Of a DNA stretch of 64,000 nt, positions 24,746 to 34,783 are shown in pieces. The stretch is from assembly GCA_017509715.1 (NCBI GenBank), contig JAFWOU010000029.1, positions 239,525 to 303,524 of the forward strand, in the 5' to 3' direction. Source of the DNA: Paludibacteraceae bacterium. GTDB taxonomy: Bacteria; Bacteroidota; Bacteroidia; Bacteroidales; Paludibacteraceae. The first letter of the stretch is position 1. Each line of letters opens with the position of its first letter. The notes beneath the pieces were generated by a model. The model searched no databases. It worked only from the letters and a program-made list of their open reading frames with translations, and had not been told where the DNA came from. A program made the translations under genes and the position numbers.

Positions 24746-25947
24746 CTATGCGTCAATATATCGGTGTATTGCGTGATGATATAGTCTATCTCTTCGTCCG
24801 TAAGGCGCGTATGCAGCGGGAGCGTAATCTCGTTCTGGAAATGGGCATAGGCATTTGGGAAGTTCTTGATATCAAACCCTAAAGCCTTGTAAGCCGTCAT
24901 CATCGGTAGCGGCTTATAATGGACGTTGGTAGCGATACCTCGTTCGGCCATGCGGACGATGATGGCTTGCCGCTCCTCTAAGGTAGCACCGGGGATGCGG
25001 GTGAGATAGAGGTGACCGGACGAACAGTAGTCGTCGGTATAATGATTCAGGACTTCCACGCCAAGGGGCTTGAAAGCAGCGTCGTAACGCACTATGATCT
25101 CGCGACGACGTGCCAGCAGGGCAGGGTAGCGCTTCATCTGAACGAGACCTAAGGCCGCCATGATATCGGTCATGTTGCATTTATACCACGGTCCGACGAT
25201 ATCGTATTCCCATGCCCCGAGTTGGGTCTTGGCCAACGCGTCTTTGGACTGCCCGTGCAGCGAGTAGAGTTGTATCTGGTGGTAGAGCGCCTCGTCGTCG
25301 ATGCCGGGGATGCGCCATGTGAGTGCACCGCCTTCAGCCGTGGTGAAGTTCTTGACGGCATGGAACGAGAAGGACGTGAAATCGGCCATGGAACCTACCA
25401 TATGATCGTGCCACGAAGCACCGAAGGCATGGGCAGCATCCGCACAGACGGCGATACGGCCAATGGCTTGTTGGAGATCGTTGGAGGGTCGGAAGGTTGG
25501 CTGATGGCGCTTGACGATGTCGAATATACGGGCATAGTCGCACGGGATGCCGGCCAAGTCCACGGGGATGATGGCTTTGGTGCGAGGCGTGATAGCGGCT
25601 TCAACGGCATCGTAGTCCATCTCCAGACTATCGCGTTGGCTGTCGATAAAGACGATCGTAGCGCCGACATGGGCGATGACGGATGCCGAAGCCGTATAGG
25701 TATATGCGGGTACGATGACTTCGTCGCCCGGGCCGATGCCCAAGAGACGCAGCGCCATCTCCAGACAGGCTGTAGCGGAGTTGAGGCACACTGCACGCGG
25801 TGCATCCACATACGCTGCTATTTGACGTTCCAGTTCCTTGGTGCGTGGACCGGTGGTGATCCAACCGGAGAGAATCGCTTCGCGTACTTCCTGAACCTCT
25901 GCTTCCGTCATGTCAGGCGGCGAAAATGGAATATTAAACTTTTTCAT
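24742..25947 (-). CDS. DegT/DnrJ/EryC1/StrS-family sugar aminotransferase
   Basis: 401 residues, PLP-dependent. Family motifs: GWITTGPRTKELERQIAAYV, CLNSATACLEMALRLLGI, GDEVIVPAYTYTASA, CADAAHAFGA and the Schiff-base Lys in FHAVKNFTTAEGGAL. Such enzymes aminate a 4-keto- (or 3-keto-) nucleotide sugar, for example in perosamine, bacillosamine or FucNAc4N synthesis. No 4,6-dehydratase is in the window, so the keto-sugar must come from elsewhere and the product cannot be fixed. It follows a glycosyltransferase gene by 7 bp. Confidence 0.88.
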   Translation of the reverse strand: MKKFNIPFSPPDMTEAEVQEVREAILSGWITTGPRTKELERQIAAYVDAPRAVCLNSATACLEMALRLLGIGPGDEVIVPAYTYTASASVIAHVGATIVFIDSQRDSLEMDYDAVEAAITPRTKAIIPVDLAGIPCDYARIFDIVKRHQPTFRPSNDLQQAIGRIAVCADAAHAFGASWHDHMVGSMADFTSFSFHAVKNFTTAEGGALTWRIPGIDDEALYHQIQLYSLHGQSKDALAKTQLGAWEYDIVGPWYKCNMTDIMAALGLVQMKRYPALLARRREIIVRYDAAFKPLGVEVLNHYTDDYCSSGHLYLTRIPGATLEERQAIIVRMAERGIATNVHYKPLPMMTAYKALGFDIKNFPNAYAHFQNEITLPLHTRLTDEEIDYIITQYTDILTHR

Positions 25948-25954
25948 ATTGTTA

Positions 25955-26947
25955 TTATCGATTCGTTTCTACATTAAATGGTCGTTTGAATAATAGTTTG
26001 CCTATACCGTGCAAGTATCCGATGCCGTAACTGAGGTGTATAGTGGCGAACACTATAGGCAAGTAGGCATTCCGATATGTACAGCCTACCAGGCTGATGA
26101 ACAGGAGATACAATCCTATGATGCTGACATACGTGATCCACAATGCGGTATGCAGAAAGCAAAGCGGCAAACCGATGATAAGACCCAACATAAAAAGCAT
26201 GGGGACAAACTGCCGGATGGTGGCAGGATGGTGTATCTTGCTATTTACCAAAGGTTTGAACAAGCCGTATTGGTAGAACATGCTTCTGGTCTTACGGATG
26301 GTATCCCGTGCATAATAGGTAGTACAGATACTCGGAACCAAATATATATGGCCTCCATGTTGGATGGTACGGGCATTGAACTCATCATCCTGGTTTCTGG
26401 TCAGTTCTTCGTCAAAGAAGCCTATCTCGTCAAAGAGCGATCGGTGCCAGAAACCGAAAGGCACTGTATCCGCTTCGGTCGGTTTGTCAATTGTTGCTGT
26501 GCGGAACGTACTGTTTCCTACACCGAGAGGATGACTGCAGGCTATCGAAATCGCTTGTGCTTTGCGGCTGTCGTTAGCGGGTAATGTCTGACATACTCCA
26601 CCTACGTTCGTTGCATCCGGCAACTCGCTTATGTAGCGTAATAAAGTGCTAACATAATTCGTCGGGAAAGTAGAATGGGCATCAATACGGCAGATATATT
26701 CGCCTTTGGCAGCACGAATACCAATATTCATGGCATAGGGAGCTGTGCGATGATCATTGTTAAGCAAGCGGATATTGGCATATCGCTCCAGATAGGGTTC
26801 TATCAATGCACGTGTTCTATCCGTACTACCGCCGTCAACAAGCAATAACTCCCAATTCTCTTTGGGAAAATCTTGCGCCAGAACGGACCGGATACATGCG
26901 TCTATAAACCGTTCTTCGTTATATATGGGACAAATAATTGAGACCAT
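25955..26947 (-). CDS. Family 2 glycosyltransferase with C-terminal membrane segments
   Basis: 330 residues from the ATG at 26947, which overlaps the previous stop as TAATG. An upstream ATG (26956) would overlap further and is less likely. The GT-A fold is clear: VSIICPIYNEERFIDACI, LLVDGGSTDRTRALI, YICRIDAHSTFPTNYV (DxD equivalent) and RNQDDEFNARTIQHGG. The last ~90 residues contain two or three hydrophobic helices (FVPMLFMLGLIIGLPLCFL), as in membrane-bound ExoA-type enzymes. Acceptor and donor are unknown. Part of the overlapping-gene polysaccharide locus. Confidence 0.87.
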   Translation of the reverse strand: MVSIICPIYNEERFIDACIRSVLAQDFPKENWELLLVDGGSTDRTRALIEPYLERYANIRLLNNDHRTAPYAMNIGIRAAKGEYICRIDAHSTFPTNYVSTLLRYISELPDATNVGGVCQTLPANDSRKAQAISIACSHPLGVGNSTFRTATIDKPTEADTVPFGFWHRSLFDEIGFFDEELTRNQDDEFNARTIQHGGHIYLVPSICTTYYARDTIRKTRSMFYQYGLFKPLVNSKIHHPATIRQFVPMLFMLGLIIGLPLCFLHTALWITYVSIIGLYLLFISLVGCTYRNAYLPIVFATIHLSYGIGYLHGIGKLLFKRPFNVETNR

Positions 26948-28020
26948 TATTTCCATAAGCTTTGAATTTTTTGGATGATAAATGCAACAATTGTACATAA
27001 AATGATGCTTCCTGTTGTATATACAAGCCAATGCCATGAATTAGCAATTTGGTAGATAGTAGGTTGGCATCCTATCCAAAGCGGATTTAAACCGTAAATC
27101 TTGATAAACAAATACGAAATGGGCTTGAACATTAACATGTGTAGGAAAAGGATGAAAATAGAATATTTTCCTAATTGCTGCAAAAGGCCGAATGATATTT
27201 TTAATGAATGGATGTATTGGCTCACTCCGTATATGAATAAGGTCCCACTACATCCGGTAATAAGTAGCAATATTAATTGAAAAGGATTGATCATTTCAGA
27301 CATACTTATGGAGTATGGACAATATATCGCGATGCATGATGGCAAAGCTAATAAACATATATGCCACCATCGCATTTGCCATGATTCGATAGCATTACGT
27401 AAGAATAAACCGATATATATAAAAACTCCGGCCATTAATACACGTGTGACAAAAATGGTATTTAAAGAAGGCTTAATCGAATGCATAACAGTTAAAAGAA
27501 GAGAAAGCCCCATAAATATACTACTCCCTATAAAGCATTGCTTTTGCCATGGGTGTTTCCTGAAAACTGCATGAATGAGAGCTATGCCTACATATGCAAA
27601 AAACATGCATTGTATAAACCAACAAGCTCCTAAGAAAGGATCATCATAGACTTCTAAAAATCCAATGAGTAAACCCAAGCGCAATAAATAATCTTTCAAG
27701 TCAAATAAATGAGTCAGGTCTCCGGCGCGTGTACCATAGAACTCATTTAAGATACCCAGATGGAAAAATAAGTTGTGCAATAATAAGGATATAATGCCGC
27801 AGATGAGAAGGGGCATTGCCAATTTCTTCCATTTATTCAGCACGAAGAAACGTATCTCGGAAAGTGATTTTTCGGATAAGAAGTAGCCACTAAGAATAAA
27901 GAATAATGGCATATGAAAACTATATATATATTTATATAGTCCTTCCGGACAGCAGGAATGACCTGCCACCATTAGTATGATCGCAACACCTTTCGCTATG
28001 TCAATTGTGCTATTCCTCAT
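26947..28020 (-). CDS. Acyltransferase 3 family membrane protein
   Basis: 357 residues with about ten hydrophobic helices. It opens with RNSTIDIAKGVAIILMVAGH, the active-site His region of acyltransferase-3 (COG3594/OafA-like) proteins, followed by YIYSFHMPLFFILSGYFLSE. These enzymes O-acetylate sugars of surface glycans at the membrane. The gene is visibly richer in A and T than the flanking metabolic genes, which suggests a separate origin. It overlaps the upstream gene by 4 bp and the downstream one by 1 bp. Confidence 0.85.
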   Translation of the reverse strand: MRNSTIDIAKGVAIILMVAGHSCCPEGLYKYIYSFHMPLFFILSGYFLSEKSLSEIRFFVLNKWKKLAMPLLICGIISLLLHNLFFHLGILNEFYGTRAGDLTHLFDLKDYLLRLGLLIGFLEVYDDPFLGACWFIQCMFFAYVGIALIHAVFRKHPWQKQCFIGSSIFMGLSLLLTVMHSIKPSLNTIFVTRVLMAGVFIYIGLFLRNAIESWQMRWWHICLLALPSCIAIYCPYSISMSEMINPFQLILLLITGCSGTLFIYGVSQYIHSLKISFGLLQQLGKYSIFILFLHMLMFKPISYLFIKIYGLNPLWIGCQPTIYQIANSWHWLVYTTGSIILCTIVAFIIQKIQSLWK

Positions 28021-28751
28021 CTAAAAAAGATCTTTTTTATTGCATGTAAACTCTCTTTGCTCCATGCTGATTTCTGCTTTTGGTTAATGAGCCCGGTATT
28101 GATATTTCCGATGTTGTCGATACGCAGGGCAGGTAGGTATCTCGTTTTTAGCTCTGCGGCGCGCACCAATTCCGCAAACCATATCTCCTCGCCGTACATG
28201 AAAGTCGGGAAATGCAGTTCGGGGTATTGGGCTACAAAGGCACGGGTAAAGAGCATGAACGATCCGTGGCCGGCATATATCTCGCACGGCGGGTATTCTT
28301 TCGTCTTTTGGCTTTTCAGTACATATAACGCATGGTAAAGTCGATAAATCAAGGTGCTGCTATATATGATGTTCCAAATGATGAAATTACGTTTTGTCGG
28401 ACGCGCCAGCATACAGGGGTTTTCATGACGGTTGATTTTGTCAGTATAAATATCGGGCGCCAGCCAACCTGTATCTGACACATTGATCTTTACTAACTGC
28501 TCAAAGAAATCAGGGGCTAACTTCAGATCCACATTGGAGATCGATACAAAATCGTACCCTTGTGCTTTGGCATTGTAGATAGAAAGGGCACCTCCTAAAT
28601 AACCGCGGTTGTTATTCCCGTTATCAGCCACTTCGATGTCTACCTGCATTTTACCTTTCACGCGTTCTGAGGCACGAAGGGCGGATTCCGTAAAAATACG
28701 GAGTTCTTCGTCAGAATGATAAGTGACACATATAAGCAGATATTTCTTCAT
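28017..28751 (-). CDS. Family 2-like glycosyltransferase
   Basis: 244 residues. YLLICVTYHSDEELRIF start, VADNGNNNRGYLGGALSIYN, FVSISNVDLKLAPDFFE (the DxD-like NVD), and AGHGSFMLFTRAF with FMYGEEIWFAELVRAAELK are the arrangement of rhamnosyltransferase-like GT2 enzymes. The usual catalytic WGED-type motif is represented by YGEEIWF. No membrane segments. ATGA overlaps couple it to genes on both sides. Confidence 0.8.
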   Translation of the reverse strand: MKKYLLICVTYHSDEELRIFTESALRASERVKGKMQVDIEVADNGNNNRGYLGGALSIYNAKAQGYDFVSISNVDLKLAPDFFEQLVKINVSDTGWLAPDIYTDKINRHENPCMLARPTKRNFIIWNIIYSSTLIYRLYHALYVLKSQKTKEYPPCEIYAGHGSFMLFTRAFVAQYPELHFPTFMYGEEIWFAELVRAAELKTRYLPALRIDNIGNINTGLINQKQKSAWSKESLHAIKKIFFR

Positions 28752-29881
28752 TTCAGGTTCTTGAATTGATTCGTAATGGTCCTGATAGCGTACGGAGAGA
28801 TGTCGATCGGTTGCGCCGAACGATAATCGCCGGTCATAAACTGCTCAAATTGCTGTACGTCGAAATCTGCTGCCGAACAATGGAAGACAGGACGCTTGGT
28901 AATACCATAATCTATCAGTTTGGATGGCAACTGAGTGGTGTTGTTATTGCCGACATTGATGAGGAAATCGCATTGGCTTAATTGGTAAATCAGCTTGTCT
29001 CGCTCTACGCCGTATTGAATGTGCAATTTCTCTCCTAAAGATTTGCGATATTTATCTAAAATTGTCTCTGTATACGGATCCAGGTTACGCAGATAGATCC
29101 GGAAATCGAAATCACGATCTTGCTGTTTTAAGTACTGCAATAAGAACTCCGGATTACGTATATCGCGATAGAAAACACCGGCATAGGCAAATGTAGGTAT
29201 TGCATTTTTTTTGTAGGTCGCGAGAGGTGTAGACTCTAAATCAAATCCTTGGGGGATAATACAAATCTTATCTTTCGGAATAACCCTGTTGTAGGCAGGT
29301 ATCGCTCCCGGAGTGGGTATTGCCAAAAAATCATATTGCTTATATACCCGCCGTTCCAACCAACGCATATAGAAAGCACGTGGTGTCTGTTCACTTCCGG
29401 AGAATGGATCTCCGCTATCCGCAATGAATCGTGTATTGGGAAGTGGGTGCTTTCTACGATACAAGGCACCCGCATAGATGTTCATAAATGGTGTGGACAA
29501 CGCGATAAACAAATCTGTATCCGGTGCTATCTCCAATTGTCGGGCTATCTTGGGCGCATACCGGAAGAGATTCCCCGCGAGCAAATACTCCAACAACCAA
29601 CGGTAGATGGAATAAATCTTCTGTTTTACGCGGTTCTTGGAACTCAAATGCAAGCCGGTTTGTTCTATTTGTCCCGAACGGCGATGATACAAATCAATCA
29701 TTCGGATCCGGAAGCCATATTCGTTTTGTAAGGCCGTGTAGTCCGTTCCGTCCACTTGAGTCAGTATCGTTACCTCCACCTCATCTCCCTGACGCGCAAA
29801 AGAACGTGCCAATTCAAATGCCCGGAAAGCGCGCGGGTGTAATTCCGGATAAAAGCAAGCTGTTAAAATATGAATTTTCAT
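28748..29881 (-). CDS. Glycosyltransferase, family 4-like (GT-B fold)
   Basis: 377 residues. The N-terminal domain starts KIHILTACFYPELHPRAFRA, the usual GT4 acceptor-binding start, with FELARSFARQGDEVEVTIL. The C-terminal domain has PTFAYAGVFYRDIRNPEFLL and an HIQYGVERDKLIYQLSQCDF segment, ending in LPSKLIDYGITKRPVF, where the conserved Glu of the EX7E motif is replaced by weaker matches. Donor unknown. Overlaps of 4 bp on both sides. Confidence 0.78.
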   Translation of the reverse strand: MKIHILTACFYPELHPRAFRAFELARSFARQGDEVEVTILTQVDGTDYTALQNEYGFRIRMIDLYHRRSGQIEQTGLHLSSKNRVKQKIYSIYRWLLEYLLAGNLFRYAPKIARQLEIAPDTDLFIALSTPFMNIYAGALYRRKHPLPNTRFIADSGDPFSGSEQTPRAFYMRWLERRVYKQYDFLAIPTPGAIPAYNRVIPKDKICIIPQGFDLESTPLATYKKNAIPTFAYAGVFYRDIRNPEFLLQYLKQQDRDFDFRIYLRNLDPYTETILDKYRKSLGEKLHIQYGVERDKLIYQLSQCDFLINVGNNNTTQLPSKLIDYGITKRPVFHCSAADFDVQQFEQFMTGDYRSAQPIDISPYAIRTITNQFKNLK

Positions 29882-31152
29882 GGATTGTATTTACGTTTAA
29901 TAGTGTGGTTCAGTACCCAACAAACGAAGAGTGTACCCACGATAAAAAAACCTATGTTGACCTTGTAATAACTATAATAGAAGATACCTTGAAGCGGTAT
30001 GAGGTACAAAATCAGTATCACAAACAGACGACTGAGCGTTATGGTGCCATCATTATTGGCGGAACGACATAGGAAATAACTGATGGAACTGAAAATCAGT
30101 ACATATACAATCATACCAAATCGTCCCAAGTCGATCAGCAAATCGCCCAGGAAGGTGAAGAACACACCGATATTAAGGCCTGAATCGGACCATATGAGAT
30201 CACGATAGTCTTCCAAATTCCATCCCGGATGCCATACGAAATAGTTGGTCAGCGGGAAGATCCTGTCCAGGTGAATACCACGAGCGGAATATTGTGTGAA
30301 GAAATAATTGAAATTCACAAACGACTGACCGCTATATGCCACCAGACTATCGAAAGCACCCGTATCATTAGCAACACCCACCATCGCAAAACGTGAAACA
30401 GTGACTGCAGCAATGAACAGACCTACTATGCCTCCGAAGGCCGCAAATGGTATGAGCGCTTTGCGGCGTTGCTGCCGATCCATCAGCGGGCGGAAGAAGA
30501 TATACAATGCCAAGAAGGACAAGAACCAGTAGATAGGCTGTGTACGTCCGGCAATGAGGACTGCCTTGACAACGGGTGTCAACGATGATAGCAAGAGCAG
30601 CCAGTTGAAGAGGGTAGATTTGCGATTGTTGGCCACATTGGCAAAATAGAGCAGGATAGCGACCGGAGAGAACTGGGAGAAGATGGTCTCCGGAAGGGCC
30701 AACAACCATTGGATGCCGGTGAGCTTGACTTGCTCGGCATTCTCATATACCTCGTCGCGTACGTCCTTCAGATCAGACTGCATGATGGTATCCAAATGGG
30801 TAAAGGTATTGTAAAGCGTTATGAAGAACGTAAAAATCAATACCCAAGACAGGAGATCAACCATCCAGTATTTCTGCATATCTATCTGCCGCAGATCCAA
30901 TGAACGTATTTTTCGGAACGGAATGACGGCTAAGGTGATCAGCGTACAATAGGCAAACGTGGCGAGGGGTGAAATAGCGATCTTCTCGTATACACCGTTG
31001 ATGCCATATACACCGCATATGTCCAGCAAAATAGACATCAATGCCGAAAAAGCATATATCATCACCAGGAAGACACTGATGTCAATGCCTCCGCTCTTGC
31101 GAATCAGATAGATCGCAAGCAGGGTGAAATATATGAATGGAACGGCAATCAT
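29878..31152 (-). CDS. Putative O-antigen/capsule polymerase (Wzy-type)
   Basis: 424 residues with about ten to twelve hydrophobic helices spread along the protein and one larger polar loop in the second half (SRFAMVGVANDTGAFDSLVA through TNYFVWHPGWNLEDYRDLIW). This is the layout of oligosaccharide repeat-unit polymerases, whose primary sequence is poorly conserved; the call rests on topology and on its place between glycosyltransferases and next to a flippase. Overlaps of 4 bp on both sides. Confidence 0.72.
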   Translation of the reverse strand: MIAVPFIYFTLLAIYLIRKSGGIDISVFLVMIYAFSALMSILLDICGVYGINGVYEKIAISPLATFAYCTLITLAVIPFRKIRSLDLRQIDMQKYWMVDLLSWVLIFTFFITLYNTFTHLDTIMQSDLKDVRDEVYENAEQVKLTGIQWLLALPETIFSQFSPVAILLYFANVANNRKSTLFNWLLLLSSLTPVVKAVLIAGRTQPIYWFLSFLALYIFFRPLMDRQQRRKALIPFAAFGGIVGLFIAAVTVSRFAMVGVANDTGAFDSLVAYSGQSFVNFNYFFTQYSARGIHLDRIFPLTNYFVWHPGWNLEDYRDLIWSDSGLNIGVFFTFLGDLLIDLGRFGMIVYVLIFSSISYFLCRSANNDGTITLSRLFVILILYLIPLQGIFYYSYYKVNIGFFIVGTLFVCWVLNHTIKRKYNP

Positions 31153-32060
31153 AGTAACCAGTGTGCTCCGATAGTATGTATGATTTGTCTATTCTCTCTA
31201 ATGGCTTTTGCTTGTTGGCAAAAACGATGTTTCGCCTGATAATACAGGGCTATGTCGTGCAGCCGATGTTCTGCCAAGGCCGTGTGCCATACCGCAAGTC
31301 CGTACCGCATAGTATGCAAGGAGCAAACGAAGGGCGTATAGTTGATATCCACGGCTCGCAGGATCAGTTGCTGGTACATCAGTTGCTCCGTGGGGGTTTT
31401 TGCCGGCACATGTGCCCGATCGTGGTAGCAGTGGGTGCCGGATACGAAGTAAACTCCTTTGCCGTGATAATGGAGGCGTTGGAGGTAGTCGTTGTCTTCG
31501 GCATAATGGAAGAACAGCGGATTGAATCCTCCAATCTCTTCGAGCACTTCGCGAGGGATGAACCAGCAGGCCGCATTGATCTCCCGGGTAGCATATTTGG
31601 ATGTTGTGCCGGCGGCCTGATCGCTGAGATAGCGTTGATATTCCGGCGATCGTCCGATAGCATTTTGTCGGAAATTCTTATCGATAGCATCGCCTTCTCC
31701 CGTTAGATGAACAGGACTGAGTAGGGAGTTGTGATCATCATGTAGCAGCAAGCGTTCTACCATATCCGGATCTATCCAAGCATCTTGATTGAGTAGCAAG
31801 ACGTGGGTGGCGTCATGCTGCAGGGCGTATCGGATGCCGACATTGTTGCCTTGCCCGAAACCGAGATTTTGCGCTTGCTCCAGCAGTACGGCTTCCGGGA
31901 AATGGGTACGGATATATGCGACCGTCTGATCCGTAGAACCGTTATCGACGATAACCGGTGTAAGCGGAATAGACGACTGACGCAAACTGCCCAAGCAACG
32001 GTCCACCCATTGCATGGCGTTGTACGTCACGAGAATCACATATATCTTTGTTGCACTCAT
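31149..32060 (-). CDS. Family 2 glycosyltransferase
   Basis: 303 residues from the ATG at 32060, which forms an ATGA overlap with the flippase stop; an in-frame start nine bases upstream is also possible. GT-A motifs: IYVILVTYNAMQWVDRCLGS, VIVDNGSTDQTVAYI, NLGFGQGNNVGIRYAL, VLLLNQDAWIDPDMV (DxD-like) and FFHYAEDNDYLQRLHYHGKG (catalytic ED region). This is the rhamnosyltransferase-like WbbL branch of GT2. It is coupled to the polymerase by a 4-bp overlap. Confidence 0.88.
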   Translation of the reverse strand: MSATKIYVILVTYNAMQWVDRCLGSLRQSSIPLTPVIVDNGSTDQTVAYIRTHFPEAVLLEQAQNLGFGQGNNVGIRYALQHDATHVLLLNQDAWIDPDMVERLLLHDDHNSLLSPVHLTGEGDAIDKNFRQNAIGRSPEYQRYLSDQAAGTTSKYATREINAACWFIPREVLEEIGGFNPLFFHYAEDNDYLQRLHYHGKGVYFVSGTHCYHDRAHVPAKTPTEQLMYQQLILRAVDINYTPFVCSLHTMRYGLAVWHTALAEHRLHDIALYYQAKHRFCQQAKAIRENRQIIHTIGAHWLL

Positions 32061-33412
32061 TTCCCCCACAATTCTTTAATGACTACGCTTGGCCATTTCC
32101 AGTTCTGGTACGCAAGTTGGGCGATACCAGGTGCCAGGATCAATCCCCAGATACCCATCTGCAGCGGACTGAGGAAGACCCATAATAGCAATACCGTAGC
32201 CGCTCCGCTGACCAGAGACGGAATAAAGAATGGTATCTTGTTATCCGCCATAATGAATCCGGCCGAAACGGCATGGTTATGCTCCAAGGTACTGATGAGC
32301 AACATCACGCAGAGCATGGAGACGGGTACAAAATGGGTTTGACTTTCAATCAGCTGTAGCGCCCATTCTCCCAATAGTATCCATGCCACACCGCCTACAA
32401 GATATACCGCCAACAGGCTACCTGTGCAGAGTAGGTAATAGCGACGCAGACCGTTCAAATCGTTCTCCGCACGACATTGTGCCAATTTCGGCAAGTAGGA
32501 CTGATAGAAGACGGTAGCGCATCGCGCAAGGATATCCATTACCTGCATGGTGATACCGTAGCAGGCCACCTCCTTGAGGGACAGGAAAGCAGAGCCGATG
32601 AGGATGGCTGACTTGTTGACCATAAAACCGCCTAACTGCGTCAGGCCGATCTTCACGGCATTGGGTGTGATGGCGCTTAGGATCTGTTTCGGCTCTTGCG
32701 GCTCCACATCTTTGAGACGTGCTTTTAGTTCCTTTGTAAAGAACACTTTGTACGTCAACACCCTGCGGATAACGGTAGCTGCTAACTGAGATGCCACAAT
32801 GGCCGTCAACCCCAAACCCGCATAGATCAAACCAATAGCCAAGCCCAGATAAACCGTCTGGCCGAGCATGTTGATTTGCATGGTACGTTTGACGTATCCT
32901 TTGCCGGTCAACAGGGCATCGTAGTAGAGTGTATAAAGGTTGTAGCAGTTGATGGCAATCAGCAGAATCCATGCTATCAGCGCGTCAAGCCGATCGCCCG
33001 AATACTTCTGCAGGATATAGTAGAAATAGGCCGTGCCACCTGTGGCTAATAGCGCAAAGACACTTAGCGATATCCAGCGGTAGAAACGCCGCATGGCCAC
33101 CAGGGTGCCCTTTAGCAGACCATAGTCCACCTCCGCATCAGCATCCGTATGCGCCACACCTTCCTTCTGCAAGGTCTTTACGCCCGAGAAGATATAACTG
33201 ATGTTACGCGCAAAGGATGGACGGAAACCAAAGTCGAGCAGCAGCACAAGGAACGTGATGGTCTGGAATATGTTCCAGATACCTACCGCCTCGTCCGTCA
33301 TCTTTTTCAAGATAAACGGTAGCAGAATCACACCGGCACCAATCATGAATGCCGTGCCGACATAACTCCACGCAATCTCACGTTTCCCAATATGTTCTAC
33401 TTTCTCAGCCAT
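32057..33412 (-). CDS. wzx: Polysaccharide repeat-unit flippase (Wzx, MATE/MOP superfamily)
   Basis: 451 residues with about twelve to fourteen membrane helices. N-terminal YVGTAFMIGAGVILLPFILK is typical of the polysaccharide-exporter branch of the MOP superfamily. Wzx moves undecaprenyl-diphosphate-linked repeat units to the periplasm, where Wzy polymerises them. The start codon lies in a short 7-bp array (33408-33435) that also covers the ugd stop. Confidence 0.86.
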   Translation of the reverse strand: MAEKVEHIGKREIAWSYVGTAFMIGAGVILLPFILKKMTDEAVGIWNIFQTITFLVLLLDFGFRPSFARNISYIFSGVKTLQKEGVAHTDADAEVDYGLLKGTLVAMRRFYRWISLSVFALLATGGTAYFYYILQKYSGDRLDALIAWILLIAINCYNLYTLYYDALLTGKGYVKRTMQINMLGQTVYLGLAIGLIYAGLGLTAIVASQLAATVIRRVLTYKVFFTKELKARLKDVEPQEPKQILSAITPNAVKIGLTQLGGFMVNKSAILIGSAFLSLKEVACYGITMQVMDILARCATVFYQSYLPKLAQCRAENDLNGLRRYYLLCTGSLLAVYLVGGVAWILLGEWALQLIESQTHFVPVSMLCVMLLISTLEHNHAVSAGFIMADNKIPFFIPSLVSGAATVLLLWVFLSPLQMGIWGLILAPGIAQLAYQNWKWPSVVIKELWGK

Positions 33413-33435
33413 CAGCCGTCAGTTATCCGCTATTA
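33408..33435. repeat. 7-bp tandem array (4 units)
   Basis: GCCATCA, GCCGTCA, GTTATCC, GCTATTA between ugd and wzx, touching both coding sequences. Confidence 0.75.
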
Positions 33436-34671
33436 GTCTCTGCGGAAAATATCGCGTGTATATACTTTCTCCTGTACGTCATCCAAGACGGCGTCATAGC
33501 GGTTGGCTATGATGGCTTGGCTGCGACGTTTGAACTCCGTAAGGTCGTTGACCACTTCGCTACCAAAGAAGGTGGTGCCATTCTCCAGCGTAGGTTCGTA
33601 GATGATGACCTTGGCTCCTTTGGCTTTGACGCGCTTCATGATGCCTTGGATGGACGACTGACGGAAGTTGTCGGAGTTGGATTTCATCGTGAGACGATAG
33701 ACACCAATGGTGCAGTCGTGTTCCTGCTTGGCATCAAAGTCGCCACGGTGATAATAGTCATAATAGCCGGCTTTGGCCAGTACGCGATCGGCAATAAAGT
33801 CCTTGCGCGTGCGGTTGGACTCCACGATAGCCTCGATGAGGTTCTCCGGTACATCGGAGTAGTTGGCCAGCAACTGCTTGGTGTCCTTAGGCAGACAATA
33901 ACCTCCGTAGCCGAAGGACGGGTTGTTGTAGTGGGTGCCGATACGTGGATCGAGACAGACGCCATCGATGATATCCTGGGTGTTGAGTCCTTTCATCTCG
34001 GCATAGGTGTCGAGTTCGTTGAAGTAGCTGACACGCAGGGCCAGATATGTGTTGGCGAAGAGTTTGACCGCTTCGGCCTCGGTAAGGCCCATGATACGCA
34101 CCTCGACATCCTGCTTGATGGCACCCTGTTTGAGCAGCTCAGCAAAGGTCTTAGCTGCCTCAAGAGTAGCTGTATGGTCTAGGATTGTCCCGACTATGAT
34201 ACGACTTGGGTATAGGTTGTCATAAAGGGCCTTGCTCTCACGCAGGAACTCCGGAGAGAAGAGAATACGGTCGGAATGGTACTTCTCGCGAATGGACTTG
34301 GTGTAGCCCACCGGGATGGTGGACTTGATGACCATGATGGCATTCGGGTTGACGCGTAGTACGGTCTCGATGACGTTCTCTACTGCCGAGGTGTCGAAGT
34401 AGTTGAGCCGGCTGTCGTAGTTGGTCGGCGCGGCAATCACCACGTACTCGGCATCCCGATAAGCCGCCTCGGCATCGAGCGTGGCCGTGAGGTGCAAGTC
34501 CTTCTCGGCGAGGTACTTCTCGATGTACTCGTCCTGAATGGGAGAGACGCGACGATTGATCATATCGACCTTTTCGGGGACGATATCTACGGCTGTCACC
34601 TCGTTGTGTTGGGCGAGTAGGGTAGCGATGCTGAGACCTACATAACCTGTTCCTGCTACTGCAATTTTCAT
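33433..34671 (-). CDS. ugd: UDP-glucose 6-dehydrogenase
   Basis: 412 residues. It oxidises UDP-glucose to UDP-glucuronate with two NAD. Close to the E. coli Ugd pattern throughout: [78 protein letters not shown], the catalytic Cys in [16 protein letters not shown], and a C-terminal UDP-binding domain. It supplies a uronic acid precursor for the adjacent polysaccharide locus. It lies 20 bp before wzx. Confidence 0.95.
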   Translation of the reverse strand: MKIAVAGTGYVGLSIATLLAQHNEVTAVDIVPEKVDMINRRVSPIQDEYIEKYLAEKDLHLTATLDAEAAYRDAEYVVIAAPTNYDSRLNYFDTSAVENVIETVLRVNPNAIMVIKSTIPVGYTKSIREKYHSDRILFSPEFLRESKALYDNLYPSRIIVGTILDHTATLEAAKTFAELLKQGAIKQDVEVRIMGLTEAEAVKLFANTYLALRVSYFNELDTYAEMKGLNTQDIIDGVCLDPRIGTHYNNPSFGYGGYCLPKDTKQLLANYSDVPENLIEAIVESNRTRKDFIADRVLAKAGYYDYYHRGDFDAKQEHDCTIGVYRLTMKSNSDNFRQSSIQGIMKRVKAKGAKVIIYEPTLENGTTFFGSEVVNDLTEFKRRSQAIIANRYDAVLDDVQEKVYTRDIFRRD

Positions 34672-34726
34672 AAATCTGTCTAAAATAAATTAAACAATGA
34701 TGTACTGATGTTGTACCGATCTAAGC

Positions 34727-34759
34727 GTTGACTGTCGGTTGACCGTCGGTTGACTGTCG
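34727..34759. repeat. 11-bp tandem array (3 units)
   Basis: GTTGACTGTCG, GTTGACCGTCG, GTTGACTGTCG between the two dehydrogenase genes. Confidence 0.9.
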
Positions 34760-34783
34760 GTATTGGTCCGCTTTTGGAGGCTC

